From Pseudomonas salomonii (lineage in GTDB: Bacteria; Pseudomonadota; Gammaproteobacteria; Pseudomonadales; Pseudomonadaceae), in the NCBI RefSeq assembly GCF_900107155.1, contig NZ_FNOX01000007.1:304483-368482 (forward strand): a stretch of DNA of 64,000 nucleotides, read 5' to 3'. Shown in pieces: positions 43,654-51,729 of this stretch. Every line of letters starts with the position of its first letter. Position 1 is the stretch's first letter. A model generated the notes under the pieces. It was not told the origin of the DNA. It ran no database searches and saw only the letters and a list, made by a program, of their open reading frames with translations. Position numbers and translations under genes: made by a program.

Positions 43654-44917
43654 GGTCAAGCTGCTCAACATAACCACGCCCCAGGGCTTGGCAGGCGTGC
43701 TGTCCAAAGGCTCACAGTTTTCGTTCGCCTATGCCTCGGCGCAGGCTTCGTCTGAAGTGTCATTGGTAATGCCCTATGACCCGACGCCTGCGGTCAGCAA
43801 CGTCCTGCATCCGATTTTTGATATGAATGTGCCGGAGGGTTTCCTGGCTGATCAGATTAAACGTCGCATGGCCAAGCATATGCAGGTGGACGACATGCGT
43901 TTGCTGTCGATCATTGGTGGCAATCAGATCGGTCGGTTGAGTTACGAGAACCCCGTTGAAGCGTCTGCACCGGTGAAAGCGCAAGTGGGGTTGCAGGAAA
44001 TCCTTTCTGCGGATGCCTCACAAGGCGTATTCGATTTCCTGGTCGAGACCTACTTTGAGTCAGGTATTTCCGGGGTGCAGCCGAAGGTGCTGGTACCCGA
44101 TCTGGATAAGCTGACAGGCAGTCGCAAAACCATGCTCAGTTCTGACTTAATCGTGAAGTCCGGCGCTGATGAATATGCACACTTGGCTCAGAACGAATTC
44201 CTCTGTTTGGAAGCTGCTCGCCTTGCCGGCATGCAAACTCCGCGTTTCTGGCTGTCGGAACGGGGTGATCTGTTTGTCATGGAGCGCTTTGATCTGACGG
44301 AGTCTGGCAGGTTGGGGTTCGAGGATATGGCAGTGCTGTTGGGACTGAACAAAGATCCTCACGACAACTACAAATATTCCCAAAGTTACGAAACGCTTGC
44401 TGCAGTGATAAATGAGGTGTGCCGGCAGGGTGATGTGCTGCGTGAACTCGAACGTTTTTATTCATCTGTGTGCTTGTCGGTCATGGTGCGCAATGGCGAT
44501 GCTCATCTGAAAAATTTCGGTGTGCTCTACACCCATCCCGGTGCGCTGGAAACCGTGCAGTTAGCCCCTGTGTTCGATGTGACAACGACTACTGTGTATG
44601 AAAATTACAACCCCAAGTCTGGTCAGTCACTGGTCGACCGTACCTTGGCGATCAAGATGAACAAGGCAAAGGCCTACCCGGATCGCCAGCAACTGGTCGA
44701 GTTCGGTCGCAAGCACTGTGGTGTTGCAAACCCAGGCGCGATTATTGAGCAAATTAGCGATGCCATGTCTGAGGCGCTAAGCGCACATAAAGTACACATA
44801 GACGTTGAGCTGTTTTCAACGATGCAGAAGGAGTGGGACGCCGGCCGCGCAATGGCGCTGCATGATTCGGTGGTATCGGGGATGAGACGAAAGCCAGTGG
44901 AAAAACGGGCGCCATAA
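43646..44917 (+). CDS. hipA: HipA-like Ser/Thr kinase toxin
   Basis: A 423-residue HipA with N-terminal couple domain (IIGGNQIGRLSYENP, about 90–104). Kinase motifs are GISGVQPKVLVPD (about 144–156), a VKSG lysine, catalytic NGDAHLKNF (about 282–290), and DVTTT metal Asp. All catalytic residues are present, so it is likely active. In E. coli HipA phosphorylates glutamyl-tRNA synthetase and induces persistence. Lower GC than flanking genes. The start MSRVKLLNITT at 43646 overlaps hipB. Confidence 0.9.
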   Translation: MSRVKLLNITTPQGLAGVLSKGSQFSFAYASAQASSEVSLVMPYDPTPAVSNVLHPIFDMNVPEGFLADQIKRRMAKHMQVDDMRLLSIIGGNQIGRLSYENPVEASAPVKAQVGLQEILSADASQGVFDFLVETYFESGISGVQPKVLVPDLDKLTGSRKTMLSSDLIVKSGADEYAHLAQNEFLCLEAARLAGMQTPRFWLSERGDLFVMERFDLTESGRLGFEDMAVLLGLNKDPHDNYKYSQSYETLAAVINEVCRQGDVLRELERFYSSVCLSVMVRNGDAHLKNFGVLYTHPGALETVQLAPVFDVTTTTVYENYNPKSGQSLVDRTLAIKMNKAKAYPDRQQLVEFGRKHCGVANPGAIIEQISDAMSEALSAHKVHIDVELFSTMQKEWDAGRAMALHDSVVSGMRRKPVEKRAP

Positions 44918-44925
44918 GTGCCTGC

Positions 44926-44962
44926 AAAGAAGCCCGCAACGATGCGGGCTTTTTTGTGGCCG
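44926..44962 (+). terminator. Intrinsic terminator after hipA; right copy of 37-bp repeat
   Basis: Same AAGCCCGCA/TGCGGGCTT terminator and flank as at 43278–43314, with one loop mismatch. Confidence 0.88.
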
Positions 44963-44970
44963 GGATTTGA

Positions 44971-45258
44971 TCAGGCAGCGGTATCGAAACCTCGGTGCTC
45001 AATGACGCGGAACACGTCGCTCACGTCCTGCACCAGAATACGTGCGGTATTGGCCACGTTATTCAGGTCGCGCTCGGCGAAGTCCGGGAGGCTGGAGCAG
45101 GCCATCAGGTTGAGGTGTTCGAGGGCGGCGTTGAGGCGTTCGCGCAGGCAGGCGTGGAGGTCGGGCAGTGGGGCGGCGCTGTCGATCAAGAGCACGGGTG
45201 AGTCGGTGGCGGACTCGGTGCAGGGGTAGAAGCGGCGGGGTGGTAATGGGTCGGTCAT
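44971..45258 (-). CDS. Small DUF3077-like protein of unknown function
   Basis: A 95-residue protein: MTDPLPPRRFYPCTESATDS, then helical LPDLHACLRERLNAALEHLN and ARILVQDVSDVFRVIEHRG. Typical of Pseudomonas DUF3077 proteins; function unknown. Ribosome site GTTAAGGATTTACC. Preceded by the structured leader at 45313–45396 that closely matches the one upstream of the 2474 gene. Confidence 0.75.
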   Translation of the reverse strand: MTDPLPPRRFYPCTESATDSPVLLIDSAAPLPDLHACLRERLNAALEHLNLMACSSLPDFAERDLNNVANTARILVQDVSDVFRVIEHRGFDTAA

Positions 45259-45312
45259 GGTAAATCCTTAACTCAAGAAAAGAATGACCACCGTTTGCTG
45301 CGAAACAAATTG

Positions 45313-45396
45313 GGTGGCAGCTGTACGCGGGTTCGCAGACCGAGGAGTTAAGACCCGGCAGACCCGAAGGTCTCCCACGCACAGCCGCCATAACAA
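45313..45396 (-). ncRNA. Structured leader, C4-antisense-RNA-like three-way junction, copy 2
   Basis: On the minus strand GGCGGCTGTGCGTGGG (45374–45389) pairs with CCCGCGTACAGCTGCC (45316–45331), enclosing AGACC-TTCG-GGTCT and GCCGGG…CTCGGT hairpins. Differences from copy 1 at 2329 keep the pairing (G-C to G-U; a TTCG loop). Conservation of paired arms with variable loops supports a functional RNA. Confidence 0.65.
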
Positions 45397-45568
45397 GGAC
45401 GGCCGTCGGCGGAGCGCCGGGGCCGTTTGTGACGGGTGCGGTATTAACTCGGTAGGGCTGCGAAACCCTATCGCTGTTCTCAGCGACCGGCGAACTATAA
45501 GCGGCGATCTGTTTGCCCGCAACGGTCGTGTAGGACCAACCTGGACCTTTGAATCGATGCAGATCCAA

Positions 45569-45660
45569 TGTGGGAGCCGGGCTTGCCCGCGATGGCGGTG
45601 TGTCAGGCACTGCTGATGGTGGCTGATGCGCCGCCATCGCGGGCAAGCCCGGCTCCCACA
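45569..45660. repeat. REPIN-like inverted repeat, GGGCTTGCCCGCGA variant
   Basis: TGTGGGAGCCGGGCTTGCCC and perfect complement, about 50 bp apart. Confidence 0.9.
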
Positions 45661-45906
45661 GGGTTCGGTGGTGTGTTTAAGAGGTTGGATTAATCTGAGA
45701 ATAGTCTTTGTATCTGTCGGAGTTTGCCTACGAATATCATCGGCTCAAAAGTGCTTTGCAATCGGAAGTCTCCTGAACCAGTCAGTAGAATTCCCTGTGT
45801 CTTTATAGTTTTCTGTTTTATTGGTGCGCCATTAAAAGTGCGCTTTTATCAGTCTCTGATCATTTAAGGTTGATCGTTAAATGTATTCAATGATGGAGAA
45901 TTGATA

Positions 45907-46225
45907 ATGAAGTTGATTAAAGTCGCTGGCGCTATCATCGCGTTACTCGCAGCAGGATCTTTTGCCCACGCCGAGGGCCGAATATTCACCGCATCTGTTA
46001 ACGAAAAGGGGCAAGCCACTGCACAGTCGCCCAAGTGGGTGAAAGAGGTAGCCTTGATCGCGCAGCCTGAGGGATGTCAGTTCCAACGAACATATCTTCT
46101 ATGGTCATGCCAAGTTGGGCAGTATTCCGGCCATCAACTACATTAATGTATTGACGCTTAAAGTCGGCGATAACAAACCCGCCGGTGACTCCTCGATGGG
46201 CTTTATGCTGATGTTCGTTGAATAA
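45907..46225 (+). pseudogene. Frameshifted small secreted protein gene
   Basis: Frame 1 gives signal peptide MKLIKVAGAIIALLAAGSFA followed by EGRIFTASVNEKGQ to LIAQPE. At GAGGG (about 46069–46073) the frame breaks. Removing one G joins it to EDVSSNEHIFYGHAKLGSIP and NVLTLKVGDNKPAGD ending MLMFVE, TAA at 46223–46225. The restored product is about 105 residues. The frameshift may be a real mutation, a sequencing error or a programmed shift. Family not recognised. A terminator follows directly. Confidence 0.7.
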
Positions 46226-46232
46226 ACCTTCC

Positions 46233-46263
46233 AAGAAGCCCCGCCATTAACGGGGCTTCTTTC
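46233..46263 (+). terminator. Intrinsic terminator after frameshifted gene
   Basis: AGAAGCCCCG/CGGGGCTTCT stem with TTC run, between this gene and the convergent alginate lyase gene. Confidence 0.82.
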
Positions 46264-46268
46264 ACGCA

Positions 46269-46934
46269 CTATTGGTGATCAATATCCAATTTGGCAAACG
46301 TCACTCGCGCGCCTTCTTTGCTGTCGCCGCTGTTGTCCTGCACATAAACCCCTGCCTTGAAGTACAGCGGCTTCGCACCCCACGCGGCGCCTATGCGCTC
46401 GTTCCATTGGCCGTCTGCGGCAGATACGCTGAGCAAGCCGGCCTTATTGAGGTTGATCACATAGGTGAAGCTCTTCTCCAATGGCACGTTACTGGCGACG
46501 GTAATCACACGGCCCTCGCCATCATCCGGGCGCATGCGCACCTTGGCGACGATGTTGCCGGTCTGGGTTTTTTCCTTGAACTGGTACTCCAGCTTGATCA
46601 GCGGTTTCTGGCTGTCATACGCGTGGATCTGGCCGATGACCACTTTGCCGCTGGAGGGCACCTGGTTGACGGTCACGGTGGCGCGCAGGAAGTTGTTGGC
46701 CTCGTTGTAAGTCCAGTTGCGCAGGCGCCCATCGGCGTAGGTTTCGCGTAACTCGCTGCGTGGGTAGATGGCGTTTTCGGTACGGGTGCCGGTCACGGGT
46801 GTCCAGAATTGCACGTTGCTGCCTTCGGCCTGGAAGTACTGGTCTTTGAAGCCGCTCAGCAGTTTGGGGGTGTCGATGGTCGTGGGCGGGGAGCCGACCG
46901 GAATGCTCAGGTTCCAGGTGGAAAGGTCGATCAT
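46269..46934 (-). CDS. Polysaccharide lyase family 7 (alginate lyase)
   Basis: A 221-residue PL7 protein with the three signature motifs: YPRSELRETY (about 57–66), IGQIHAYD (about 100–107) and YFKAGVYVQ (about 190–198). It cleaves alginate by beta-elimination. No N-terminal signal peptide is seen (MIDLSTWNLSIPVGSPP), so it may be cytoplasmic, exported by a type I system, or have another start. No alginate genes lie nearby. Confidence 0.88.
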   Translation of the reverse strand: MIDLSTWNLSIPVGSPPTTIDTPKLLSGFKDQYFQAEGSNVQFWTPVTGTRTENAIYPRSELRETYADGRLRNWTYNEANNFLRATVTVNQVPSSGKVVIGQIHAYDSQKPLIKLEYQFKEKTQTGNIVAKVRMRPDDGEGRVITVASNVPLEKSFTYVINLNKAGLLSVSAADGQWNERIGAAWGAKPLYFKAGVYVQDNSGDSKEGARVTFAKLDIDHQ

Positions 46935-47244
46935 GGTGTTGGCCTTTTACAGAGAATGAAGGCTTTAGCCCGAGGGCTGCGCAGGTTCTTTATAAGCGGT
47001 AGTAACCAAATTGTTAATTAAGCGCTGGCAAATTATTGGCGTCAGCTAAATGCCAAAAAGCCATGTTTCCCACAGCCCGTAGGCTGTAGGGCTTGACCGT
47101 TAGTCGGCTTCCTGAGCTTTGGCGCAATGATGGCACCCACGTCACTTCTGCTTTTTTTAAAGCGGGGCTAGAGTGAGCCCTCTGTGTTTGTCCGGTTTTT
47201 GTAGCAGAAGTGACCGGTGCAGCCCCTCAAGGAAGAGACGTAGC
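46935..47244. other. Promoter region between PL7 lyase and GGDEF/EAL gene
   Basis: About 310 bp with AT-rich sequence and a perfect 16-bp dyad ACAGCC-CGTA-GGCTGT (47074–47090). No gene recognised. Confidence 0.4.
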
Positions 47245-49350
47245 ATGGATTGCGCTCCACACCCCGGCGATGGCAGTTCGGTTCTTCTGGTAGTTGATGA
47301 CTACCCCGAGAACCTCATCAGCATGCGTGCGCTTTTGCAGCGTGAAGACTGGCACGTGATCACGGCCGCCTCCGGGCTGGAAGCCCTGGAATTGCTGCTC
47401 GCCCACGAGGTCGACCTGGTGTTGCTGGATGTGCGCATGCCCGGCATGGACGGCTTTGAAGTCGCACGCCTGATGCGCGGCAGCCAGCGTACGCGCATGA
47501 CGCCGATTATCTTTCTGACGGCCCACGCCCAATCGTCCGACGCCGTGCAGGAAGGCTACGCCAGCGGTGCGATCGACTATCTGTTCAAACCTTTCGACCC
47601 CCATATCCTCAAGCCCAAGGTTCAGGCCCTGCTGGAACACCAACGCAACCGCCGGGCCTTGCAGCGGCTGAGCCATGACCTGGAGCTGGCGCGTGCCTTT
47701 AACGCCTCGGTGCTCGACAACGCCGCCGAAGGCCTGCTGGTGGTGGGCGAGGGCAGTGTGATCGAGTACGCCAACCCGGCCATTTCACGCTTGCTGAACG
47801 CCACCATGGCCGAGTTGCAGGGCGAGAGCTTCTTGAGCTTCCTGCAAAAGCCCCATGTGCCCGCGTGGTTGAGTTTCCCGATGTACGAGGCGTACCGGCG
47901 GGGCGAAACGTGGCGCCAGCATGACGCAATCTTGCGCACCGGGCGTGGTCAGCAGGTGCCCGTGGCGTTGTCCTGTGCACCGCTGCCCGCCGAGCAGAAG
48001 GCCATGGTGGTGACCGTGCTGGACATGTCCGAGGTACGCCATCTGCATCAGCAGTTGGAGTTCCAGGCCGTGACCGACCCGTTGACGGGGCTGTTGAACC
48101 GGCGTGGCTTTCACCAGGCGGTGGAGAACCTCTTGTCGCGCAGCGAGCGTAACGAACAGTCGCTGGTGTTGCTGTACCTGGACCTGGACGGTTTCAAGCG
48201 GGTCAATGACTCGTTGGGCCACGACGCGGGCGACCGTGTGCTGCGCTGGGTCTCGGAGCAGATGCAGGCGTGTCTGCGCTCCTGCGACATTCTTGGGCGC
48301 ATGGGCGGGGATGAGTTCACCGCGTTGCTGGAGTTGGAGTTTCCGGAGCAGGCCGCCAAGATTGCGGAAAAACTGATCGAAAGGGTGTCTGTGTGCCAGC
48401 AAGTGGACGGTTTGGAGGTGATGCTCGGCGTCAGCATCGGCATCGCCACGTTCCCGGACTGCGGCTCCGACCTGAGTGGTCTGTTGCGTGCGGCGGATAT
48501 CGCCATGTACGAAGCCAAGCGCGCGGGGCGTCAGCAATATCGCTATTACGATCAGGAAATGAACGGCCGTGCCCGTTCGCGGCTGATGCTGGAAGACAGC
48601 GTGCGCACCGCGATCCAAAACAAGGATTTCACCCTGGTGTACCAACCCCAGGTCTCGCTGGAAGACGGGCGCTTGCGTGGTGTCGAGGCGCTGTTGCGCT
48701 GGCAGCACCCCAGCGTCGGCGATGTGCCGCCGGGCTTGTTTTTGCCGCTGCTTGAAGAGGCGCGGCTGATCAGCCAGTTGAGCGCCTGGATCTACCAGCA
48801 AGTCGCTGCCCAGCGCCAGGCCTGGCAAGCCACGTTCGATCAAGCGCTGGTGCTGAGCGTGAGCTTGAGTGCCAGCCAGTTCAATATGCCCAACCTCGCC
48901 AGCCAACTGCAGCAGGTCCTTGAGCGACATGGGTTGCAGGGGCGCCAGCTGGAGGTGGAAATCAGCGAAGACAGCCTGATGAGTAACCTCGACGAGACCC
49001 ATAAGCAGCTCAAGTTACTGCGCCAGATCGGCGTGCGCATTGCCCTGGATGATTTCGGCCTGGGCCAATGCTCCCTGGCCCACCTGCGGGACCTGGCGTT
49101 CGACACGCTCAAGCTCGACCCGCAACTGGTGGCGCGCCTGCCGGGCTCGGTGCGGGATGCGGCGATGGCGCGCAGTATCATCCAGTTATGCGCTCATTTT
49201 GATGTGTTGGTGATCGCCGAGGGTGTGGAAACCCTCGAACAATCACAGTGGCTCAAGGCCAATGGCTGCGCGTTTATCCAGGGGCCGTGGGCGGCGCAGC
49301 CGTTGGTGGCCGAGGAAATGGCCACGTGGTCCCACCCTCGTCTGCTGTGA
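47245..49350 (+). CDS. REC-PAS-GGDEF-EAL response regulator (cyclic-di-GMP turnover)
   Basis: A 701-residue protein: receiver domain (about 10–135; Asp in LLDVRMPGMDG), PAS domain (about 165–280), GGDEF domain (about 295–450) with intact GGDEF and an upstream RSCD inhibitory site, then EAL domain (about 465–695) with EALLRWQHP, DDFGLGQCSL and AEGVET. Both catalytic sites look usable, so it could make or degrade c-di-GMP. The start MDCAPHPGDGSSV at 47245 follows AAGGAAGAG; the longer frame has no ribosome site. No kinase partner is adjacent. Confidence 0.9.
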   Translation: MDCAPHPGDGSSVLLVVDDYPENLISMRALLQREDWHVITAASGLEALELLLAHEVDLVLLDVRMPGMDGFEVARLMRGSQRTRMTPIIFLTAHAQSSDAVQEGYASGAIDYLFKPFDPHILKPKVQALLEHQRNRRALQRLSHDLELARAFNASVLDNAAEGLLVVGEGSVIEYANPAISRLLNATMAELQGESFLSFLQKPHVPAWLSFPMYEAYRRGETWRQHDAILRTGRGQQVPVALSCAPLPAEQKAMVVTVLDMSEVRHLHQQLEFQAVTDPLTGLLNRRGFHQAVENLLSRSERNEQSLVLLYLDLDGFKRVNDSLGHDAGDRVLRWVSEQMQACLRSCDILGRMGGDEFTALLELEFPEQAAKIAEKLIERVSVCQQVDGLEVMLGVSIGIATFPDCGSDLSGLLRAADIAMYEAKRAGRQQYRYYDQEMNGRARSRLMLEDSVRTAIQNKDFTLVYQPQVSLEDGRLRGVEALLRWQHPSVGDVPPGLFLPLLEEARLISQLSAWIYQQVAAQRQAWQATFDQALVLSVSLSASQFNMPNLASQLQQVLERHGLQGRQLEVEISEDSLMSNLDETHKQLKLLRQIGVRIALDDFGLGQCSLAHLRDLAFDTLKLDPQLVARLPGSVRDAAMARSIIQLCAHFDVLVIAEGVETLEQSQWLKANGCAFIQGPWAAQPLVAEEMATWSHPRLL

Positions 49351-49393
49351 ATTCGCTACACTGGCGGCCATTCGAACCCTGTTGCAGAGCCCC

Positions 49394-49894
49394 ATGACCG
49401 CGCTGAAATACCTCCAGGCCTACCCCGCAGCGCTTCAAGAGCAAGTGCGCCAGTTGATCGCCAAGGACCAATTGGGCGCCTACCTGGAGCAACGCTACCC
49501 CGAGCGCCACGGCGTGCAGAGCGACAAGGCGCTATACAGCTATGCCCTGGCGTTGAAGCAGGAACACCTGCGCAACGCGCCGGCCATCGACAAAGTGCTG
49601 TTCGACAACCGCCTGGACCTCACCCACCGCGCTCTGGGCCTGCACACCACGATTTCACGGGTGCAGGGCGGCAACCTCAAAGCCAAGAAAGAGATCCGCA
49701 TTGCCGCGCTGTTCAAGGAAGCCGCGCCGGAGTTTCTGCGCATGATCGTGGTACACGAGCTGGCGCACTTCAAGGAATCGGACCACAACAAGGCGTTCTA
49801 TAAACTCTGTGAGTACATGATGCCGGGCTACCATCAGGTGGAATTCGACCTGCGGGTGTACCTCACGTATCGCGACTTGCAGGGCAAGCCCTAA
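49394..49894 (+). CDS. YgjP-like zinc metallopeptidase (DUF45)
   Basis: A 166-residue protein with a C-terminal zinc peptidase site: VVHELAHFKESDHNKAFYKL (about 118–137), the HExxH plus third His of YgjP/WLM peptidases. Start MTALKYLQAYPAALQ at 49394. Biological role unknown. Followed 19 bp later by a winged-helix gene. Confidence 0.85.
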   Translation: MTALKYLQAYPAALQEQVRQLIAKDQLGAYLEQRYPERHGVQSDKALYSYALALKQEHLRNAPAIDKVLFDNRLDLTHRALGLHTTISRVQGGNLKAKKEIRIAALFKEAAPEFLRMIVVHELAHFKESDHNKAFYKLCEYMMPGYHQVEFDLRVYLTYRDLQGKP

Positions 49895-49913
49895 CTTCAC
49901 AAGGCGTTCGAGC

Positions 49914-50210
49914 ATGGATGTGAGCAAGACCAAAAGCAGTTTCTACCGCCGCCTGTATGTGGCTTACCTGATCGACAGCGGCCAGGCCAGCAGCGTGCCG
50001 GCACTGACCGACGCCACCGGCATGCCACGGCGCACGGCGCAGGACACGATTGCGGCGTTGGCTGATCTGGATATTGTGTGTGAATTCGAGCAGGAGGACG
50101 GTGCGCGTAATCATGCTGGGTGTTATCGGATTCGCAGCTGGGGCGCGATTGATCGGCGCTGGATCGAGGCGAACCTTGGGGTGGTCAAGCAGGTGTTGGG
50201 TTATCCCTGA
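49914..50210 (+). CDS. Small winged-helix DNA-binding protein
   Basis: A 98-residue protein with a winged-helix pattern: FYRRLYVAYLIDSGQASSVP and TGMPRRTAQDTIAALADLDI as recognition helix. FaeA/YfeC-like regulator; target unknown. It probably shares a transcript with the YgjP-like gene. Confidence 0.75.
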   Translation: MDVSKTKSSFYRRLYVAYLIDSGQASSVPALTDATGMPRRTAQDTIAALADLDIVCEFEQEDGARNHAGCYRIRSWGAIDRRWIEANLGVVKQVLGYP

Positions 50211-50235
50211 GGCTTGTGGTGAATTGTCTGACGCC

Positions 50236-50317
50236 TTCGCGAGCAAGCCCGCTCCCACATTCGACCGCATTTCAAAGTATGTACGCGGTTAAATGTGGGA
50301 GCGGGCTTGCTCGCGAA
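50236..50317. repeat. REPIN-like inverted repeat
   Basis: TTCGCGAGCAAGCCCGCTCC and complement, between the convergent winged-helix and GNAT genes. Confidence 0.9.
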
Positions 50318-50324
50318 GAGGCCC

Positions 50325-50777
50325 TCAGCTACGCCGCATACCAATATGGGGAATGTCATCCTCCAGGTATTCCTCACCCGCCACCGCAAACCCGTACCGC
50401 CCGTAATACCCCTGCAAATGCGCCTGGGCTGACAGATAAATCGGCGTCTGCGGCCAGATGTCTTCAATGCGCTTGAGCGCTTCTTCCATCATCTGGTGCC
50501 CCAGCCCGGTACCGCGTGCCACCGGTGCCACGATCACTCGGCCAATTACCACGTCACCGCCCTGTGATTCCGGGTCCAGCAGGCGCAGGTAAGCCACCAG
50601 CACGTCATCTTGCCAGGCCATCAAGTGGTGGGTATCGCCCGAAAGATCCTGCCCGTCGAGGTCTTGATACACGCATTTTTGCTCGACGACGAACACCTCA
50701 TTGCGCAGACGCATAATGGCGTACAGCTGCTCTTTGCCGAGGTCTTCGTGATGTTTGCAGACCCATTCAACCGTCAT
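50325..50777 (-). CDS. GNAT N-acetyltransferase, ElaA family
   Basis: A 150-residue acetyltransferase with VIGRVIVAPVARGTGLGHQM (about 79–98) as the acetyl-CoA loop and YYGRYGFAVAGEEYLEDDIP near the C-terminus typical of ElaA. Substrate unknown. The start MTVEWVCKHHEDLG at 50777 matches the family; the upstream frame extension has no support. Confidence 0.88.
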   Translation of the reverse strand: MTVEWVCKHHEDLGKEQLYAIMRLRNEVFVVEQKCVYQDLDGQDLSGDTHHLMAWQDDVLVAYLRLLDPESQGGDVVIGRVIVAPVARGTGLGHQMMEEALKRIEDIWPQTPIYLSAQAHLQGYYGRYGFAVAGEEYLEDDIPHIGMRRS

Positions 50778-50979
50778 GGCGTTTTCCCTTATTAATGTTT
50801 GTTGCCGATAGTAAGCGCCACCGGCCGCCCTGTCTAAAGCGAGCATTTTTGTGAATGGCGTCAATTTGCCATCATTCAGTTCGATCGCTGCTGGCTTCTT
50901 TGTGTAATCTGCAATACGGGCTCATTGATGAGCTACTGTTATCAGGCCACTGCCTGCCTGCCCGCCAAGGACCTTGAGC

Positions 50980-51717
50980 ATGCCGCGATTTTCTCGTGCC
51001 GTTGCTTTGATTGGAGTGTTGCTGCTGGCCCAGCCCGCGGTGGCGCAGCGCTTGCGCCTGGTAGCGGATGTATGGCCACCGTTTACCGATTCCACCTTGA
51101 TTAACGGCGGCCTGGCCACTGACATTGTCAGTACGGCGCTGGCCCGCGCAGGGTATGCCAGTGATTTTGAGCAGGTGCCCTGGGCGCGGGCGTTGATGGG
51201 CGTGGGCGATGGCCGTTATGACGTGTTGATCAACGCCTGGTACGACGATGCCCGCACCAGGCTGGGCCAGTTTTCCGGCGAATACCTGATGAATCGCGTG
51301 CGGTTTATCAAGCGCCGCGACGACCCCATCGACTATCAGAACCTGGAGCAACTGCACGACGATCCCATCGCCGTGGTGCGCGGCTACGCCTACTCGGCGG
51401 CGTTCGAGCAGGATGCGCAGTTGCAGAAAGTGCCGGTGCATAACTTCGCCATGGCGGTGCGTATGCTGGCGGCCAGACGCGTCAGGCTGACGCTGGAAGA
51501 TGAGTTTGTAGCCCGCTATTACCTGGCGCGGGAGTCGCCCCGGGTGCGCAATGCGGTGGAGTTTTTACCCAAGCCGCTGAGCGAGAACAGCCTGCATATT
51601 CTGGTGAGCCTGAAGAACCCCGAGCATGAGCAGATCGTGGCCAGCTTTGATCGGGAGATTGCCAGGATGAAGGCAGATGGCAGTTATGCAAGGTTGATGA
51701 AGGAGCATGGGATGTAG
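50980..51717 (+). CDS. Orphan periplasmic solute-binding protein (PF00497-like)
   Basis: A 245-residue binding protein with signal peptide (MPRFSRAVALIGVLLLAQPA, cut after AVA). The first strand is QRLRLVADVWPPFTDSTLIN, then EQVPWARALMGVGDGRYDVL. No transport genes are adjacent. It is the second orphan of this type in the window (compare 23128), though not closely alike. Confidence 0.8.
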   Translation: MPRFSRAVALIGVLLLAQPAVAQRLRLVADVWPPFTDSTLINGGLATDIVSTALARAGYASDFEQVPWARALMGVGDGRYDVLINAWYDDARTRLGQFSGEYLMNRVRFIKRRDDPIDYQNLEQLHDDPIAVVRGYAYSAAFEQDAQLQKVPVHNFAMAVRMLAARRVRLTLEDEFVARYYLARESPRVRNAVEFLPKPLSENSLHILVSLKNPEHEQIVASFDREIARMKADGSYARLMKEHGM

Positions 51718-51729
51718 TGTTTTGGCGGT

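Larger units (their letters stand above)
45259..45906. other. Long intergenic region with leader RNA and repeats
   Basis: About 650 bp without a convincing gene. It holds the structured leader (45313–45396), a strong hairpin ACGGCC/GGCCGT (45402–45430), a REPIN (45569–45660), and AT-rich sequence (45690–45900) probably containing the promoter of the frameshifted gene at 45907. Confidence 0.55.
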
